Positions 9,696-19,525 are shown, counted from the stretch's first letter. The stretch: DNA of 26,540 bases from Chara braunii (GCA_003427395.1 BFEA01000139.1:837306-863845); one strand, 5' to 3'. Notes: generated by a model from the sequence alone, not told the origin. Numbers and translations: made by a program.

Positions 9696-9719
9696 GCCCG
9701 TTCGTTTGGACGAACGGGC
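9696..9719. repeat. Perfect palindrome of the GCCCGTTC type
   Basis: Arms GCCCGTTCGT (9696-9705) and ACGAACGGGC (9710-9719), loop TTGG. The same core recurs at 10012, 14625, 22005 and 22151. Confidence 0.92.
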
Positions 9720-9720
9720 T

Positions 9721-9792
9721 GGTACTCCTAGGGACAGGAAGTGCAAAATCAAATGAATCTACCGCTAGGACATGGAACTATACTCTTCTAGG

Positions 9793-9863
<71 letters not shown>

Positions 9864-9985
9864 NAGAGAGAGAGAGAGAGAACAGGAAGTCGTTGATTTC
9901 ACTGTTGACACGCATGGTACTCCATCGATAGGATGAACAAAACCAAATGAATCTACCGCTAGAACATGGAAACATACACTGCTAC
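9721..9985 (+). repeat. Direct repeat (~65 bp) around a TG/GA microsatellite
   Basis: GGTACTCC...AAATGAATCTACCGCTAG(G/A)ACATGGAA occurs at about 9721-9785 and 9914-9983. Between them lie (TG)22 at 9795-9838 and a GA run at 9838-9881 with an N at 9864. Confidence 0.88.
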
Positions 9986-10004
9986 ATACAGACCATGAAG
10001 TCTG

Positions 10005-10041
10005 AACTGCACCCGTTCGTTCGGATGAACGGGCTGCAGTT
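10005..10041. repeat. Extended palindrome of the GCCCGTTC type
   Basis: Core arms CCCGTTC (10012-10018) and GAACGGG (10027-10033), extended outward by AACTGCA / TGCAGTT with one bulged base. Confidence 0.9.
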
Positions 10042-10108
10042 GCAGTAAAAATAAAAATAAAAAAAATAAAAATAAAAAAAAACAACAACAACAACAACAA
10101 CAACAACG
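10042..10108 (+). repeat. A-rich and (CAA)n simple sequence
   Basis: AAAAAT-type repeats to about 10080, then about nine ACA/CAA units to 10108. It mirrors the T-rich tract at 9550-9695, so the 9550-10108 block has T-rich-plus-palindrome at one end and palindrome-plus-A-rich at the other. Confidence 0.9.
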
Positions 10109-10154
10109 AGAGTCCCGGCTGCCGTTTTGGCAATATTAGTAGTGATGGGGACTT

Positions 10155-13002
10155 GTGGGACAAGGAATCTTAACCTTGCTATATAAGAAAGAGAAAAAAA
10201 TCAATATAAGGAATTATAGGTCAATCACGTTATTGACAGTAGTCTATAAAGTGCCAGCAAAAGCAATAGCCAACCGACTGATTCCAGTGATGACAGACAT
10301 AATCCATCCGGTGCAAACTGGGTTTATACATCGGAGAAACATACAGGATAATGTACTGCTCGTCAATGATATGATCAAGTTATCCCGAAAACATCAACAA
10401 AAGGCAGCTTTTATATTCATAGACTTTGAGAAAGCATATGATCACGTGGATTGGCGTTTGGACCCATAATGAGGAAATGGGTGCAAATTCTTCATGCAAA
10501 TGCCACCACTCGGGTCCAAGTTAATGGGTTACTCTCCCCTGAAATCCCTCTCCAAAGATCGGTAAGGCAGGGAGACCTTTAGCCCTCTTTCTGTTTGTGA
10601 TCATTATGGAAGCACTGAGAGCAAATCTTAAAATAAATAGTAATCTTCAACGCCTGAAAATTACCAACATTCCTGATGAAGTTATTCCTATCTATTCCAT
10701 GTTTGCAGATGACCTAACAATAATGATGGAGGCGACATCGTCAAATCTTGAGGAAATCAAATCATTAATGGATAAATTTTCTGCTTTATCAGATATGCTA
10801 ATTAATTGGGGAAACAAAACGCAAGGGTGGTGGATACATTCTCAAGGGGATAGGCCACCAAACATCCTAGGATTAAGTGGGTACCATTGGAAGCCCCTAT
10901 TAGGGTATTAGGAGTGATCCTTAAAGCTCAAGGAAAACCAGTTACAAACGATGTATGAATCTCCTCCCCGACGTTACAGAAAATGAAATTATGGAAAAAC
11001 AAACATACATCAATTTTTGGCAGAGCACTAATAATCAACAACGTGGTATTAGCCTCAATCTGGTATAAATCCTTTCTCTGGACACTAATCAAGAAACCAG
11101 TAAAAGAATTATAAAGGCAACTCATCGCGTTCCTTTGACGTGGAGATCATGAAATACCACATGTGATCCCAAGAGTAGCCTAAAGGACCCTAATTCAACG
11201 AAGGACTAAGGGAGACATTGGTATTATTGATCCTTGTATTCAAGGACAGGCATTGACACTTCAAATAATGAAACGACTAATTTTAACTATGGATATACCA
11301 TGGCGGGGCCTGACTCTGGAACAAATTCGTAGCTTGGCACCCAAAATAGTTAAGGAGATACACCCACTTACATGGGTGGAGGACAGGTACTGGACTATTC
11401 CTCGGCCTCAAATGAACCATACAGGAGAAGGATCTAGAGGAGCGACCAGAAGGGATTTAATATTGGACAACTTTTGGGCAGGGTTATTAAAAACTTGGAG
11501 GGAACTACCATTACCAAATAAAGTCTCTCCAGTAAGATATGAGGAAGTATTAAGACAACCACTGTTTGGGAATAGATGGCTCACTTACCAACATGGTAGA
11601 ATCTTTATCAATTCGGAATCTCTGTGGGTCACGGGGTAAAAAATGGTATATTAAGAATCAAGGATTTATGGGACCAGGAGAACAGAAACTGGAAAATATT
11701 GGACAAACTCAGAAAGGAGATTATATATGCGCATAAATTACATGACAATCTGGAGGAACTAATCTTTGTTGTCCCTCTGGCATTGATAAAGGCACTTAAA
11801 AAAGGATCGGTTTATAAGGTGGCTGATTGGGTATGTATGAACCTGCAAGATGGGTCCATGTCAGTAGGTCAAATCCTAGATGTACATAAGGAGGGGGCAT
11901 TGGTAAACGTCCTTAAGATTTGAAAGGATTATACGATCTCAAACAAAGATCAAGATAAAGTAACCTTTGTTCCTTTTTATGGTATGTACAAGATAAGAGC
12001 CTTATATTGTGATGTAACAAAAGAATGGATAATGTTCCTCCCGCTTCTTCCCATTTTGGATCTCCCGCTAGATCCAGCAGAGTACACCTGGCGGGTAAAC
12101 AGGAGAAGTAAGCCCCTGAGATTGCAATCACTGTCAGTCAAGGCATCTTATCGATTACCGCGCCCTAAAGTAGAGGTGTCATAAATCATAAGGGAACAAT
12201 GGTGTAGACATCTTAACATATATGAGGAAGTGATTAAACCAGTGAGATGGTTCCAGAGTTTGAGGGAGAGGTCTGCCAAGTTTGCATCCTTATAGTGGCA
12301 GATAATGCACAGGTGTTTGCCCACAAATGATTGGATAATAAATCACTCTATGCTTGAACAACGGGGTATAGCGTTACCATGGTGCATCTCCTGTGTACAG
12401 GCCTTTCCCAGTAGAAAAATTAGAGAAACAATAGAACACATTTTCCTACAATGTCTAGGTTCTGTTTTGATATGGCGTCGATGGGACTATGTATGGCAAA
12501 GGATAACAGGACTAGAATGGCCATGGGTTTAGGGAGCAATCCTTATGGGATTCTTGAATCCTGTATTGATTGAATTATCAGTGTTTCAACAAAATTTCTT
12601 TTGTTTGGGCAGGAAAGCGGTGTTATGGGCTTTGTGGCGTAAAAGAATGTAATAACAATTGAAAAAGCAAGAATGGAAGTAAAGGAAACATGAAAAGTAA
12701 TTCAACAATTTGTCCAAACGAAAATTAGAGCCCAATGGGAAATGAGGAAAGAAATACTTTCACAATACAAACAGAAAAAGAACATTAAGCAAAAAATTGA
12801 GAACTTCAATTTGGAATAGCTGGAGGATGCGTCGAGGGAGAAACTGGGGGAGGTAACTTGGCCGGGGGGAGAAGGGGATGAGGAGTCGTTCAAAAGGGAC
12901 TACAAGATTACCTTTCATAACTGGTTCGATATCCAAACGGGAGTTTTTTTTAGATCACCAGAATTTTTCCCAAACCTTTTTCTCAATCAGGACTTGCATT
13001 AG
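10155..13002 (+). pseudogene. LINE ORF2 reverse transcriptase, decayed by stops and frameshifts
   Basis: ORF2 of LINEs copies element RNA into DNA at the nicked target. Visible here in order: LLYKKEKK and RNYRSITLL (10170-10240); motif A FIFIDFEKAYD with catalytic Asp at 10422; motif B SVRQGD in the next frame (about 10558); motif C FADD with both Asp codons at 10708-10713 in a third frame; thumb/connection GRALIINNVVLASIWY (about 11015) and IGIIDP (about 11218); a barrel-like module (11801-11920); the CCHC knuckle PWCISC...IEHIFLQC (12380-12454); WRRWDYVW; then LWALWRKR and a charged tail to TAG at 13000. Frame changes occur near 10469, 10575, 10900, 11630 and 12655, and many stops are present, so it cannot make a protein. 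The tail with FHNWFDIQ is unusually well kept. Confidence 0.9.
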
Positions 13003-13397
13003 TAAATATGGAATGGTTTGGGGGAGGGGAAGGACATTAAAGAGAGAGAATAGATAAGTGGAGGATCTAGACAATGGATGCTAGTTAGATCACTCTTATT
13101 TGGCGGTTAGACTTCTGACTAAAGAGGCATCCTTAGGCAAGGGGGTTGAGGGGGACCTATTTTTCAGTAGGAGTAGCTTCCCATCTATCCACTTTCAAAC
13201 ATTAGATCTACTTTTTTTAGGTATCTGTCAGGGGATAATAAGGTAATGGACATAGGCTAACTTAGGCAGGGGTGAGGGGTGGTACATCCTTCCCTAAGGG
13301 AGCAATCAATGCTGTCCACTCGGGCCTCTCAGCCATAATGGGGAGGAGTGTGGGGGTATTTTTATTGTAATTACTGCTGACTTGTCGAGGGAATAGG
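13003..13397 (+). other. 3' untranslated region of the LINE
   Basis: No open frame or repeat of note. It lies between the ORF2 tail and the conserved 3' terminus. Confidence 0.6.
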
Positions 13398-13435
13398 AAC
13401 CGGACTATTGCTCCCCAGAACGTGATGGGGACTTG
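13398..13435 (+). repeat. LINE 3'-terminal stem-loop
   Basis: AACCGGACT, then TCCCC (13412-13416) pairing with GGGGA (13427-13431). The same layout is at 26453-26488. LINE reverse transcriptases of several clades recognise a 3' stem-loop of their own RNA; that role here is inferred. Confidence 0.6.
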
Positions 13436-13669
13436 GAGTTCCCAAGGATGCAGCAGGCGCCCATGTCAACGGGCAGCCATTTTCTCATAAACATAAGATT
13501 TTTTAGGGGTAACTTCGGCGCAGTCACGAAAACAGTTTGTAATTGCATTTGAAACTGCGTTTTAGCAGTTGTTTTAGTCAAGGCCCGAGTTTCAATTGCA
13601 GTTGAAACTCGGGCTGCCTTTAGGTAGCAGTTCACTCAGGGCCCTCGTCTATCCACGAACAGCAGATAN

Positions 13670-13700
<31 letters not shown>
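13670..13700 (+). repeat. Poly-A tract
   Basis: About 31 A residues just after an N at 13669, inside the fold-back element and next to its left end. It may mark a separate insertion. Confidence 0.92.
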
Positions 13701-13701
<1 letters not shown>

Positions 13702-13767
13702 ATCCCTTATGTTGTGATTGCGGTCCGATACAGGATGCTACAATACTTGTCTGGAACTGAATGAAGT

Positions 13768-13817
13768 GAGGCAGTTAGCTGCCTCGCGTGCAATCCGCCC
13801 TGCCTGGCTGGCAGGGC
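13768..13817. repeat. Two adjacent perfect stem-loops
   Basis: GAGGCAG-TTAG-CTGCCTC (13768-13785), and arms GCCCTGCC (13797-13804) with GGCAGGGC (13810-13817) around TGGCT. They lie 11 bases apart inside the fold-back element. Confidence 0.88.
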
Positions 13818-14093
13818 GTTACAAGGACCTGACAACAAGAAACAAAAAAGGAAAATGACTTGTTTCATGTTCCTCACTTCCTGGCCAGATACATTCCTCA
13901 AAGCATTGGTGACGTGAGGGCCTTCCCAACGTAGGTGGATTTGAAGTTCCTTGTTTCTTTGCTTTTTTATTTCTTCTTTTTCTTTTTTTCTTTTTTGGCC
14001 TCCATCCCTACCCCGAGCCCCCCACTTCTTAGAAGTAGGCTACTCTTGAGACTTCGCGTTTGCCTGTGAAGGGTAGTGCCTTCGAATCTTGGT

Positions 14094-14230
14094 TATGGCC
14101 GAGACATCTCGGCCCTGGCCAATCTGGGGTGTGGTCGAGACATCTCGGCCGTGGCCAGTCTGGAGTGTGGCCGAGACATCTCGGTCGTAGCCAGTCTGGG
14201 GTGTGGCCGAGACATCTCAGCCGTGGCCCA
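14094..14230. repeat. 36-bp tandem repeat, four palindromic units
   Basis: GAGACATCTC occurs at 14101, 14137, 14173 and 14209, exactly 36 bases apart. Each unit centres on GGCCGAGA-CA-TCTCGGCC (8-bp arms) followed by GTGGCCAGTCTGGGGTGT-like sequence. Open frames through it encode 12-residue repeats on both strands, most likely by chance. Confidence 0.95.
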
Positions 14231-14624
14231 ACCATGGGGCTGTTTTTTTTTTGTTTTTTTTTTTTCCTAGCCGCGGAGCGGCGTAGCGCATTGCGGCAAG
14301 CGACCGGAAAAAATAAAATAAAAAAATGAGAAAGAAAGAAACGGCCATGTGCCTGACTGAACTGCTAGAAAAAGCCAGCCCGAGTTTCAAACTGCTAAAA
14401 TGCAGTTTCAAATGCAATTGAAACTCGGGCCCTGACTAAACTGCTAAGACGCAGTTTCAAATGCAATTACAAACTGTAACCCTGACTACGCCGTAGTTTT
14501 CTCGATTTTTTATTATTTCTTTTTATTTTTTTCATAGTTTATTAAACTTTATTTTATACTTTCTTTTAGATTTAGTTTCTTTCTTTCTTTCTTTCTTAGA
14601 ACCCCCCCCCTTCCTCCAAGCCGC

Positions 14625-14647
14625 GCCCGTTCATTTTGAGAACGGGC
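14625..14647. repeat. GCCCGTTC-type palindrome near the outer end of the left arm
   Basis: Arms GCCCGTTC (14625-14632) and GAACGGGC (14640-14647), loop of 7, directly after a T-rich tract. A second, imperfect hairpin (GGGGC.GC.CGTT / AACG.GC.GCCCC) lies at 14771-14801. Confidence 0.92.
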
Positions 14648-15175
14648 AGCAGTCTTAGGGCTGCACGCCTGAATCCGGCGCCCACCCTGCGACAGATACA
14701 AGCGCGAGGCAGGGGAGAAAAGACCCTGCCGAGCTTGACTCTGGTTCGGCTCTATGAAATGACTTGGGTAGGGGCGGCCGTTTAAAATAACGAGCTGCCC
14801 CATTGGGAAAAAGAAAACATGGGGATTAGAGAAGAAAAAAAAAGTAAAGAGAAGAGAGAACAAGGGGGAAAGGGGGGAAAAAAACGGCCACGTATGTGCT
14901 CACGGTAGTGACCAGGTGAGAGGGTGAATGTGTGTGAGTGTGAGGGTGATTGGGCCTTTTCGCTTTTTGAACAGGCTGCAGTTGGCTGGGTACAGCCGTT
15001 CCCTGGAGCATGTGACATGCGGGGAAGGCCAGATGCTTTTGGGAATGGAAGGCTCTGGTTCCCCTAGGGGAATATCAATATTTCTGGCCCTTGATCGTGG
15101 GTTCAGATCAAGGGTCTAGCTCAACTCCGTTTTTTGGACTGTGGGCTAGGTTGTTGCCCGCAGTCCTTCAACGGG

Positions 15176-15235
15176 CTATAAAGCATTGCACCCAGCACAC
15201 TCACAGTTGTGGCAGTGTTGCTGGTGAATGTTGGC
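15176..15235 (+). promoter_or_regulatory. TATA promoter in the left arm, pointing to the centre
   Basis: CTATAAA at 15176-15182, followed by a conserved CACACTCACAGTTGTGGCA-like start region and an ATG at 15228. The mirrored arm keeps CTATAAA, the TCACACTTATGGCACTG region and an ATG at the same alignment position. Conservation of this layout in both arms supports a real promoter. Confidence 0.6.
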
Positions 15236-15469
15236 CAACTGCTGCTGGAGGGGAGAGGCTGCTGGTGGAGTGGTGGTCTGCAGGATGAGAGGAGGTGCTG
15301 CTGGAGGAGAGATTGGAGGTCTGCACGAGGTAGAGGAGTGCGAGGAGGACAGCCATAGCCAAAGGCTGGAGGCTCTTTGCCCCACCTTCGTGCTGGTGTC
15401 GTGGCGGCGAGGTTGTGCCAAGGGTCAGCGGCGCGGCAAGGCATACCTCATTTGTGTGGGGCTATGTCG

Positions 15470-15775
15470 TGGAGAATTTGGCACGACGTCAACATGATGG
15501 GGAGATGTTGCCGGACCACTGCCATGACGTTAAGACCTTCCTAAGGGAAGGTGCTGTCGGATTTGTCGCGCGGCGCCGATGTTTTTCTTAGTGTGAGTAT
15601 GGGGAGGTGCTACCGAATTAGCGGCACGACAACGGTGTTGTATCTGGTGGGACTATGCTGCCAAATGTGGCGGCGACATCGGCATTTTTTTGTGTACGGA
15701 AGTGTTGTCCGATTGACAGCACGTTGACGACATTCTTTCCAAGGGGCAATGCTGGTAAATTTTTACGGCGTAGTG
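15470..15775. repeat. Degenerate ~48-bp tandem repeat, about six units
   Basis: Units share GCGGCACGACAACGGTGTT-like starts and GGGGAGGTGCTGCCGAATT-like ends, with lengths 47-56 bp. Two or three diverged units can be seen in the mirrored arm (about 21380-21480). The period is a multiple of three but frames are not kept. Confidence 0.55.
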
Positions 15776-17745
15776 GAACCGTCATCTTGGTCTATGGCCA
15801 GGCAAGAGTGTCGCACGACGATGGTGGTACCAGTTTTGATGGTGCAGCGAGTGACAGGCCTGCATCTATTGTTTTTGAAGTGTGCAGCGTTGGTAGAGCT
15901 TTCCCGGTGGTAGTATAGGCGTTGATGCACGTTTGGGATCAAGCGGCATAGGCACGTGGACCAACGATAATACGTGGTGCGCGTGCGTTCCGTATGGAGG
16001 TTGTCGGAATTCACGGTGCATACGGTGGTAGCATTTGGCATGCGGTATTAGTGTGTGGACCGACGACACAACATGGAGGGTGTGCACACGGTGATCGTTG
16101 GGGCTCGCAACACATACATTTTTCAGTCGGGGCCACCTTTATTTTTTTTGCGGCGTGGGTGTGAGTGGTTTTGAGTTATGAACCATCTGGTGTTGCGGGC
16201 GATGGTGTGGGACTGCCCAAGACCACTTGGGGCCATTTTGGGACCGAGTGGGACCAACGTGGGGTCGGACGCAGTGATCGGAAGAGGCTTGGGCCTCCAG
16301 TTCGTTTTAGGACCTCCTTGGGGGACGTGGTGCTATTAGGACGTCGGGATTGCGTGAGACTTAATTTTCAGGACGTCCTCTTTTGGGTTTTACCTCACTT
16401 ACGTCTCTTTGGTGGGCCCAACTTCTCATCGTGGACCATCATTCAATTGGGAAGCCGCAACTGGTGAAGTTGTGGACCATACATTTTGGACTCAGGCGAC
16501 ATTTTTTATTATTATTGGCATATTACTTTACCATCTTCAGTGAGTCGACCTAAACTTCACTCAAGATCAGTTGATTGACTCAAATTTCCCTTCACACCTG
16601 TGTGAACCCACACTTTGCTTGACCCTGTTGTTTTGAATATTCAAAAGAAAAGGTAGAGGAAAGTTGTGTGAGTCATGCATGTGAATAAAAATGTCTAACT
16701 TGAGTATGAGACTGTACTGGTTATTTTTGTTTCCTTTTTGTTCTGTGCAGGTGGGTAAAAAAAAATGTTTGAAAAGGAGGTTGATTTTGCCTATTTGACA
16801 AAAGAAAAAAAGTTGTCTTCTTCTTACTTCTCACTTGTCTGCATGTTAAAAGTGACTTGTTGTTTTGAGAAAAATTAATTCACACAGTAGAAGAAATTCG
16901 ATTCAAATAAAGCAGACAAGGTTACAAGGACTTGGTTTTCTCCCGAGGAACGACCCTTTCTATCTCGAATGACCTTATATATTTGTATCTGTCCAAACGA
17001 TTCTCATTTTCTATCACCTCTGACTTTTTTTCGTCTAAGTTACATTGAGCTAGAAAAAATGAGAACCAATAAAATCTACTTACGGTGGACGCTTTCTCTC
17101 TTTCAAGGAAAAATTTTGGGCGGGGGTTCGTTGTTTTAGGAGTTGGCCCTGTTATCGGTCCAGAGTGGACTATTCTACGGGGGGGTACTCTACGGATTCG
17201 GTAGAGACGACCCAACTTTTGAGATCTGAGTTTTATGCTCGGGCGAGGAGGAGGAATACCCCAGACCACTTCCTAGAGAGCGAGACATGCGACACTCTTC
17301 AAAAAATGTGTCTGATCAAGAATCATTCGCAAAGCAATACGTCATCCAAGAAGATTAAAAACGTATAGAGACGAAGGTAATCTTAGGTCAGCGATAGAGT
17401 GCAATAAATAACTTTGGCGACGCATCTCATCAAGTCAAAACCGAGGCAGTCTGACTACTTTGTCGGTTTGTATCAAAATTATTGTCGAAGTCAACTCCTT
17501 GTTGGTTGCTATATGATTTTTTTTAATGGAGTTTTGGCCTAAGGTGGTTGAGTTTTATTTTGAGATTGTGTTATTCGATGTTTCATATGATGATTCGAAC
17601 TCTTTCATTTATCATTGCAGATTGGATATGCATTTTATCGACTACGGTCAAATCTTTTTTATATAATTGTGAATGGTTGTTGTAACTTTCTTTTGATTGT
17701 TTGTATAAGGGACTAGGAGTAATATTTGAGTTTCATGCTTAGTTG

Positions 17746-18388
17746 AGAACGTCCGCTTCATACTTTGGAGATCAGTTCCCTAAGGAACGAACGACACTCG
17801 GGTCCACTTGGCGTTTAACCGCGCGTACCTATACTACAGCGAACGAGCAAACCCCATCGGTTGACCTACCTCTGCGATTGCATTTAAAACTTTTGCATGT
17901 GGGTCAGTAGCTCGGTAAGGATACGTCCTTAAGGGTGGTGACAACCCCTTAGGGAAGACAAGTTGTGCCCTCCGAGAACCTATCATGTCGTAAGGGACCA
18001 CGAAAAGTACAGCTGGCGCAACCGGCTTGAGCAGCGAAGGGACGATGTGACCGCATCCGCCTCCGCGGCTCATGGGGTTATTTTGCGTCGTTCCCAAGTT
18101 GTCTTTTGGTTTTGTTTTTGTTTAATTCCTACGTGACATGGTCGGGAAGGCTCTCGCCTTTGCAAAAAAAGCGGGAGCCGATTCGCTCGACAGCGGGTCC
18201 AAACTTTGGGCAGAAAGGGACTAGTAGGGTAGGCACAGGCGGGCAACGAGACATAGGGGTCCCGTTGATGCCCCCCAGCGCCCCTACCAGCCTCGTAACT
18301 TTGAAGTTAGGGTTAGCAGGAAGGGAAGTTTGACCCATTTTCCTGTATCTCCTCTCCAAAAAGATCTTTATAATCCCAATTGTTCTAT
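17746..18388. other. Spacer of the long inverted repeat, first part
   Basis: An 87-codon minus-strand frame (17834-18097) has no recognisable domain. 18195-18388 belongs to the dispersed repeat shared with 8205-8460, including the GCCCCCCAGCGCCCC core at about 18262-18280. Confidence 0.5.
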
Positions 18389-18865
18389 ATGCATTTCCAT
18401 AAGGGACGATGGGTTCGGTTCCCAGCACGTGGTGCTCCGCACGAAGAGATTGGCGCATTGTCCCAAAAAGAGTCGAAGGACCAGCCTGAAGCGGGTGCTC
18501 GTCTGATTCAGATCAGGGTAGTGGAGCAGGTGGATTTGAATTGTGATCTGCACGCTTAGATGAACAACCAATCTCTCAATTATGATTGGATCCCAAAATG
18601 TGGGAATGGAGGGCCTATAGGGAGAGGTGGACAGGATGTCTCTTCGATTGATTACACACAGCAGATGGGCTATAATATACCTCCTCCCTTGAATCACCCA
18701 CGGACGGTAGCTAAACAAAGATGGTCACAATTTCTTGCCTTCATTGGACATAATTCCCAACGCCTGCACCTAAGCTGGGTAATGGTCTCAGTGCTTCATT
18801 TTCCGGATTGGTTGTTGAGGAATTTCCGACCCCCCCCCCCCCCCCATTTTTCTTTGGAAATATAA
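18389..18865 (+). pseudogene. ORF fragment with KGRWVRFPA, one internal stop
   Basis: From ATG 18389 the frame gives MHFHKGRWVRFPARGAP, runs on to TAG at 18557-18559, then continues in the same frame to 18863. KGRWVRFPA is also encoded at about 8413-8440, so this is coding matter of a repeated element, perhaps the 5' part of a LINE ORF. The part after about 18445 does not match the other copy and I recognise no domain. A 16-C run (18830-18845) ends it in low complexity. Confidence 0.4.
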
Positions 18866-19204
18866 AATGAGCTAAGTTCATTGCAAAACGAAAAAGAAAA
18901 AAAAGAAGATACTGGAACTCCTTCAGTCAATGACTGCTTCAACTAGTCAAGTTGTACTTAACAGTTCATCAACTTCATCTTTCTCCAAGCATAGTAAACG
19001 GCGGTGATGAGGGGATCGCAAAATTCAATAGTGGCAGTTGAGTATCTCAAAATATAAGTCACTGAGTATGTTAAAATAAAAGTCAAGATTTCGAAGAAAA
19101 AATACGAGCAGTGTATTGAATTCCTCATTTTTTTCGGGTGTACGGATATCGATTTTTTTTATCTAGTTGGAAATTCTAAATTCATAAGTGCTGAAATTTT
19201 GCCC
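18866..19204. other. AT-rich spacer, nothing recognised
   Basis: A/T-rich sequence with no gene or clear repeat, between the poly-C run and the 61-bp direct repeat. Confidence 0.5.
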
Positions 19205-19297
19205 TGTAGAGTGTACTCTCGTATATGTTTTTTTGCATTGGAAAAAATACTAAGTACCTCGTACTTGTAGAGTGTACTCTCGTATCTGTTTTTTTGT
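19205..19297 (+). repeat. Direct repeat, 61-bp period
   Basis: TGTAGAGTGTACTCTCGTAT followed by (A/C)TG and a T run occurs at 19205 and 19266. Each contains AGAGT-GT-ACTCT, a small palindrome. Confidence 0.9.
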
Positions 19298-19304
19298 TGT
19301 AGTC

Positions 19305-19525
19305 GATATACCTTCCTATCGGCTACGGTCGATTCCTTCTAATATAATTATGTGTGGTTGTCATAACTTTCGTTTGACTATGCGTCTAAGGGACTAGGAC
19401 GGTTTCAACCAAGTGTGAAACCACAATTCATCCTAGTCCCTTAGACGCATAGTCAAACGAAAGTTATGAGAACCATACATAATTATATCAGAAGAAATCG
19501 ACCGTAGTCGATAGAAAGGTATATC
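19305..19525. repeat. 95-bp palindrome, about 94% arm identity
   Basis: The left arm 19305-19399 matches the reverse complement of 19431-19525 with about six mismatches and no gaps; the loop is 31 bases and itself holds GGTTTC...GAAACC. The right arm is the inner end of the long inverted repeat; the left arm is an extra copy of that end in opposite orientation. A third, more diverged copy is at about 17630-17725. Confidence 0.95.

Larger units (their letters stand above)
10142..13435 (+). mobile_element. 5'-truncated L1-type LINE
   Basis: It begins abruptly inside the reverse transcriptase, so endonuclease and ORF1 are missing, as is common after incomplete reverse transcription. ORF2 remains to 13002; 13003-13435 is 3' untranslated sequence without another gene. 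A 14-bp string (GTGATGGGGACTTG) lies exactly at both ends, 10142-10155 and 13422-13435, a candidate target-site duplication. The 3' end carries AACCGGACT...CCCCAGAA...GGGG (13398-13430), shared with the LINE at 22455-26516. Confidence 0.8.
13512..14499. mobile_element. Fold-back element with ~135-bp inverted ends
   Basis: The left end (13512-13645) and the reverse complement of the right end (about 14360-14499) align along their length: CGGCG(C/T)AGTC, CAGTTTGTAATTGCATTTGAAACTGCGT, GCAGTT, GGCCCGAGTTTCAATTGCA, TAGCAGTTCA(C/G)TCAGG. Each end also contains its own palindrome GCCCGAGTTTCAA / TTGAAACTCGGGC (13583-13595 with 13602-13614; 14378-14390 with 14418-14430). No transposase is inside. This fits a non-autonomous fold-back or MITE-like transposon. 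Target-site duplication not resolved. Confidence 0.75.
14500..17745 (+). repeat. Left arm of a very long inverted repeat
   Basis: Collinear with the reverse complement of 19395-22445. Anchors seen: palindrome to palindrome (14625-14801 with 21996-22172, sharing GAGCTTG-CTCT-GTTCG); the TATA region (14960-15290 with 21590-21930); CACCTTTATTTTTTTT plus GGTTTTGAGTT (16130-16200 with 20970-21090); GTGAACCCACACTTTGCTTG and AAAAGAAAAGGTAGAGGAAAG (16540-16770 with 20390-20620); CTACGGGGGGGTAC and GGGCGAGGAGGAGGA (17090-17330 with 19800-20060); GATTGGATAT to GGGACTAGGA (17380-17745 with 19395-19770). Identity by eye is highest in the last three blocks. I see no conserved protein. Pyrimidine-AG strings resembling 3' splice sites are present in both arms (16740-16750; 17605-17620). 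Confidence 0.88.

Noticed and set aside
6259-13669. Single N bases at 6259, 9864 and 13669.
   Set aside because: Unresolved positions; two lie in microsatellite or homopolymer sequence, so they are sequencing artefacts and not biology.
14060-14329. 12-residue peptide repeats on both strands over the 36-bp array.
   Set aside because: They follow automatically from a 36-bp period; both strands are open, so coding is not supported.
13512-14499. CRISPR-like array, because of regular palindromic repeats.
   Set aside because: Repeats are contiguous with near-identical spacers and lie in eukaryotic transposon DNA.
15228-15497. Protein gene behind the left-arm TATA box.
   Set aside because: The aligned mirrored arm does not keep the reading frame, though the nucleotide sequence is similar.
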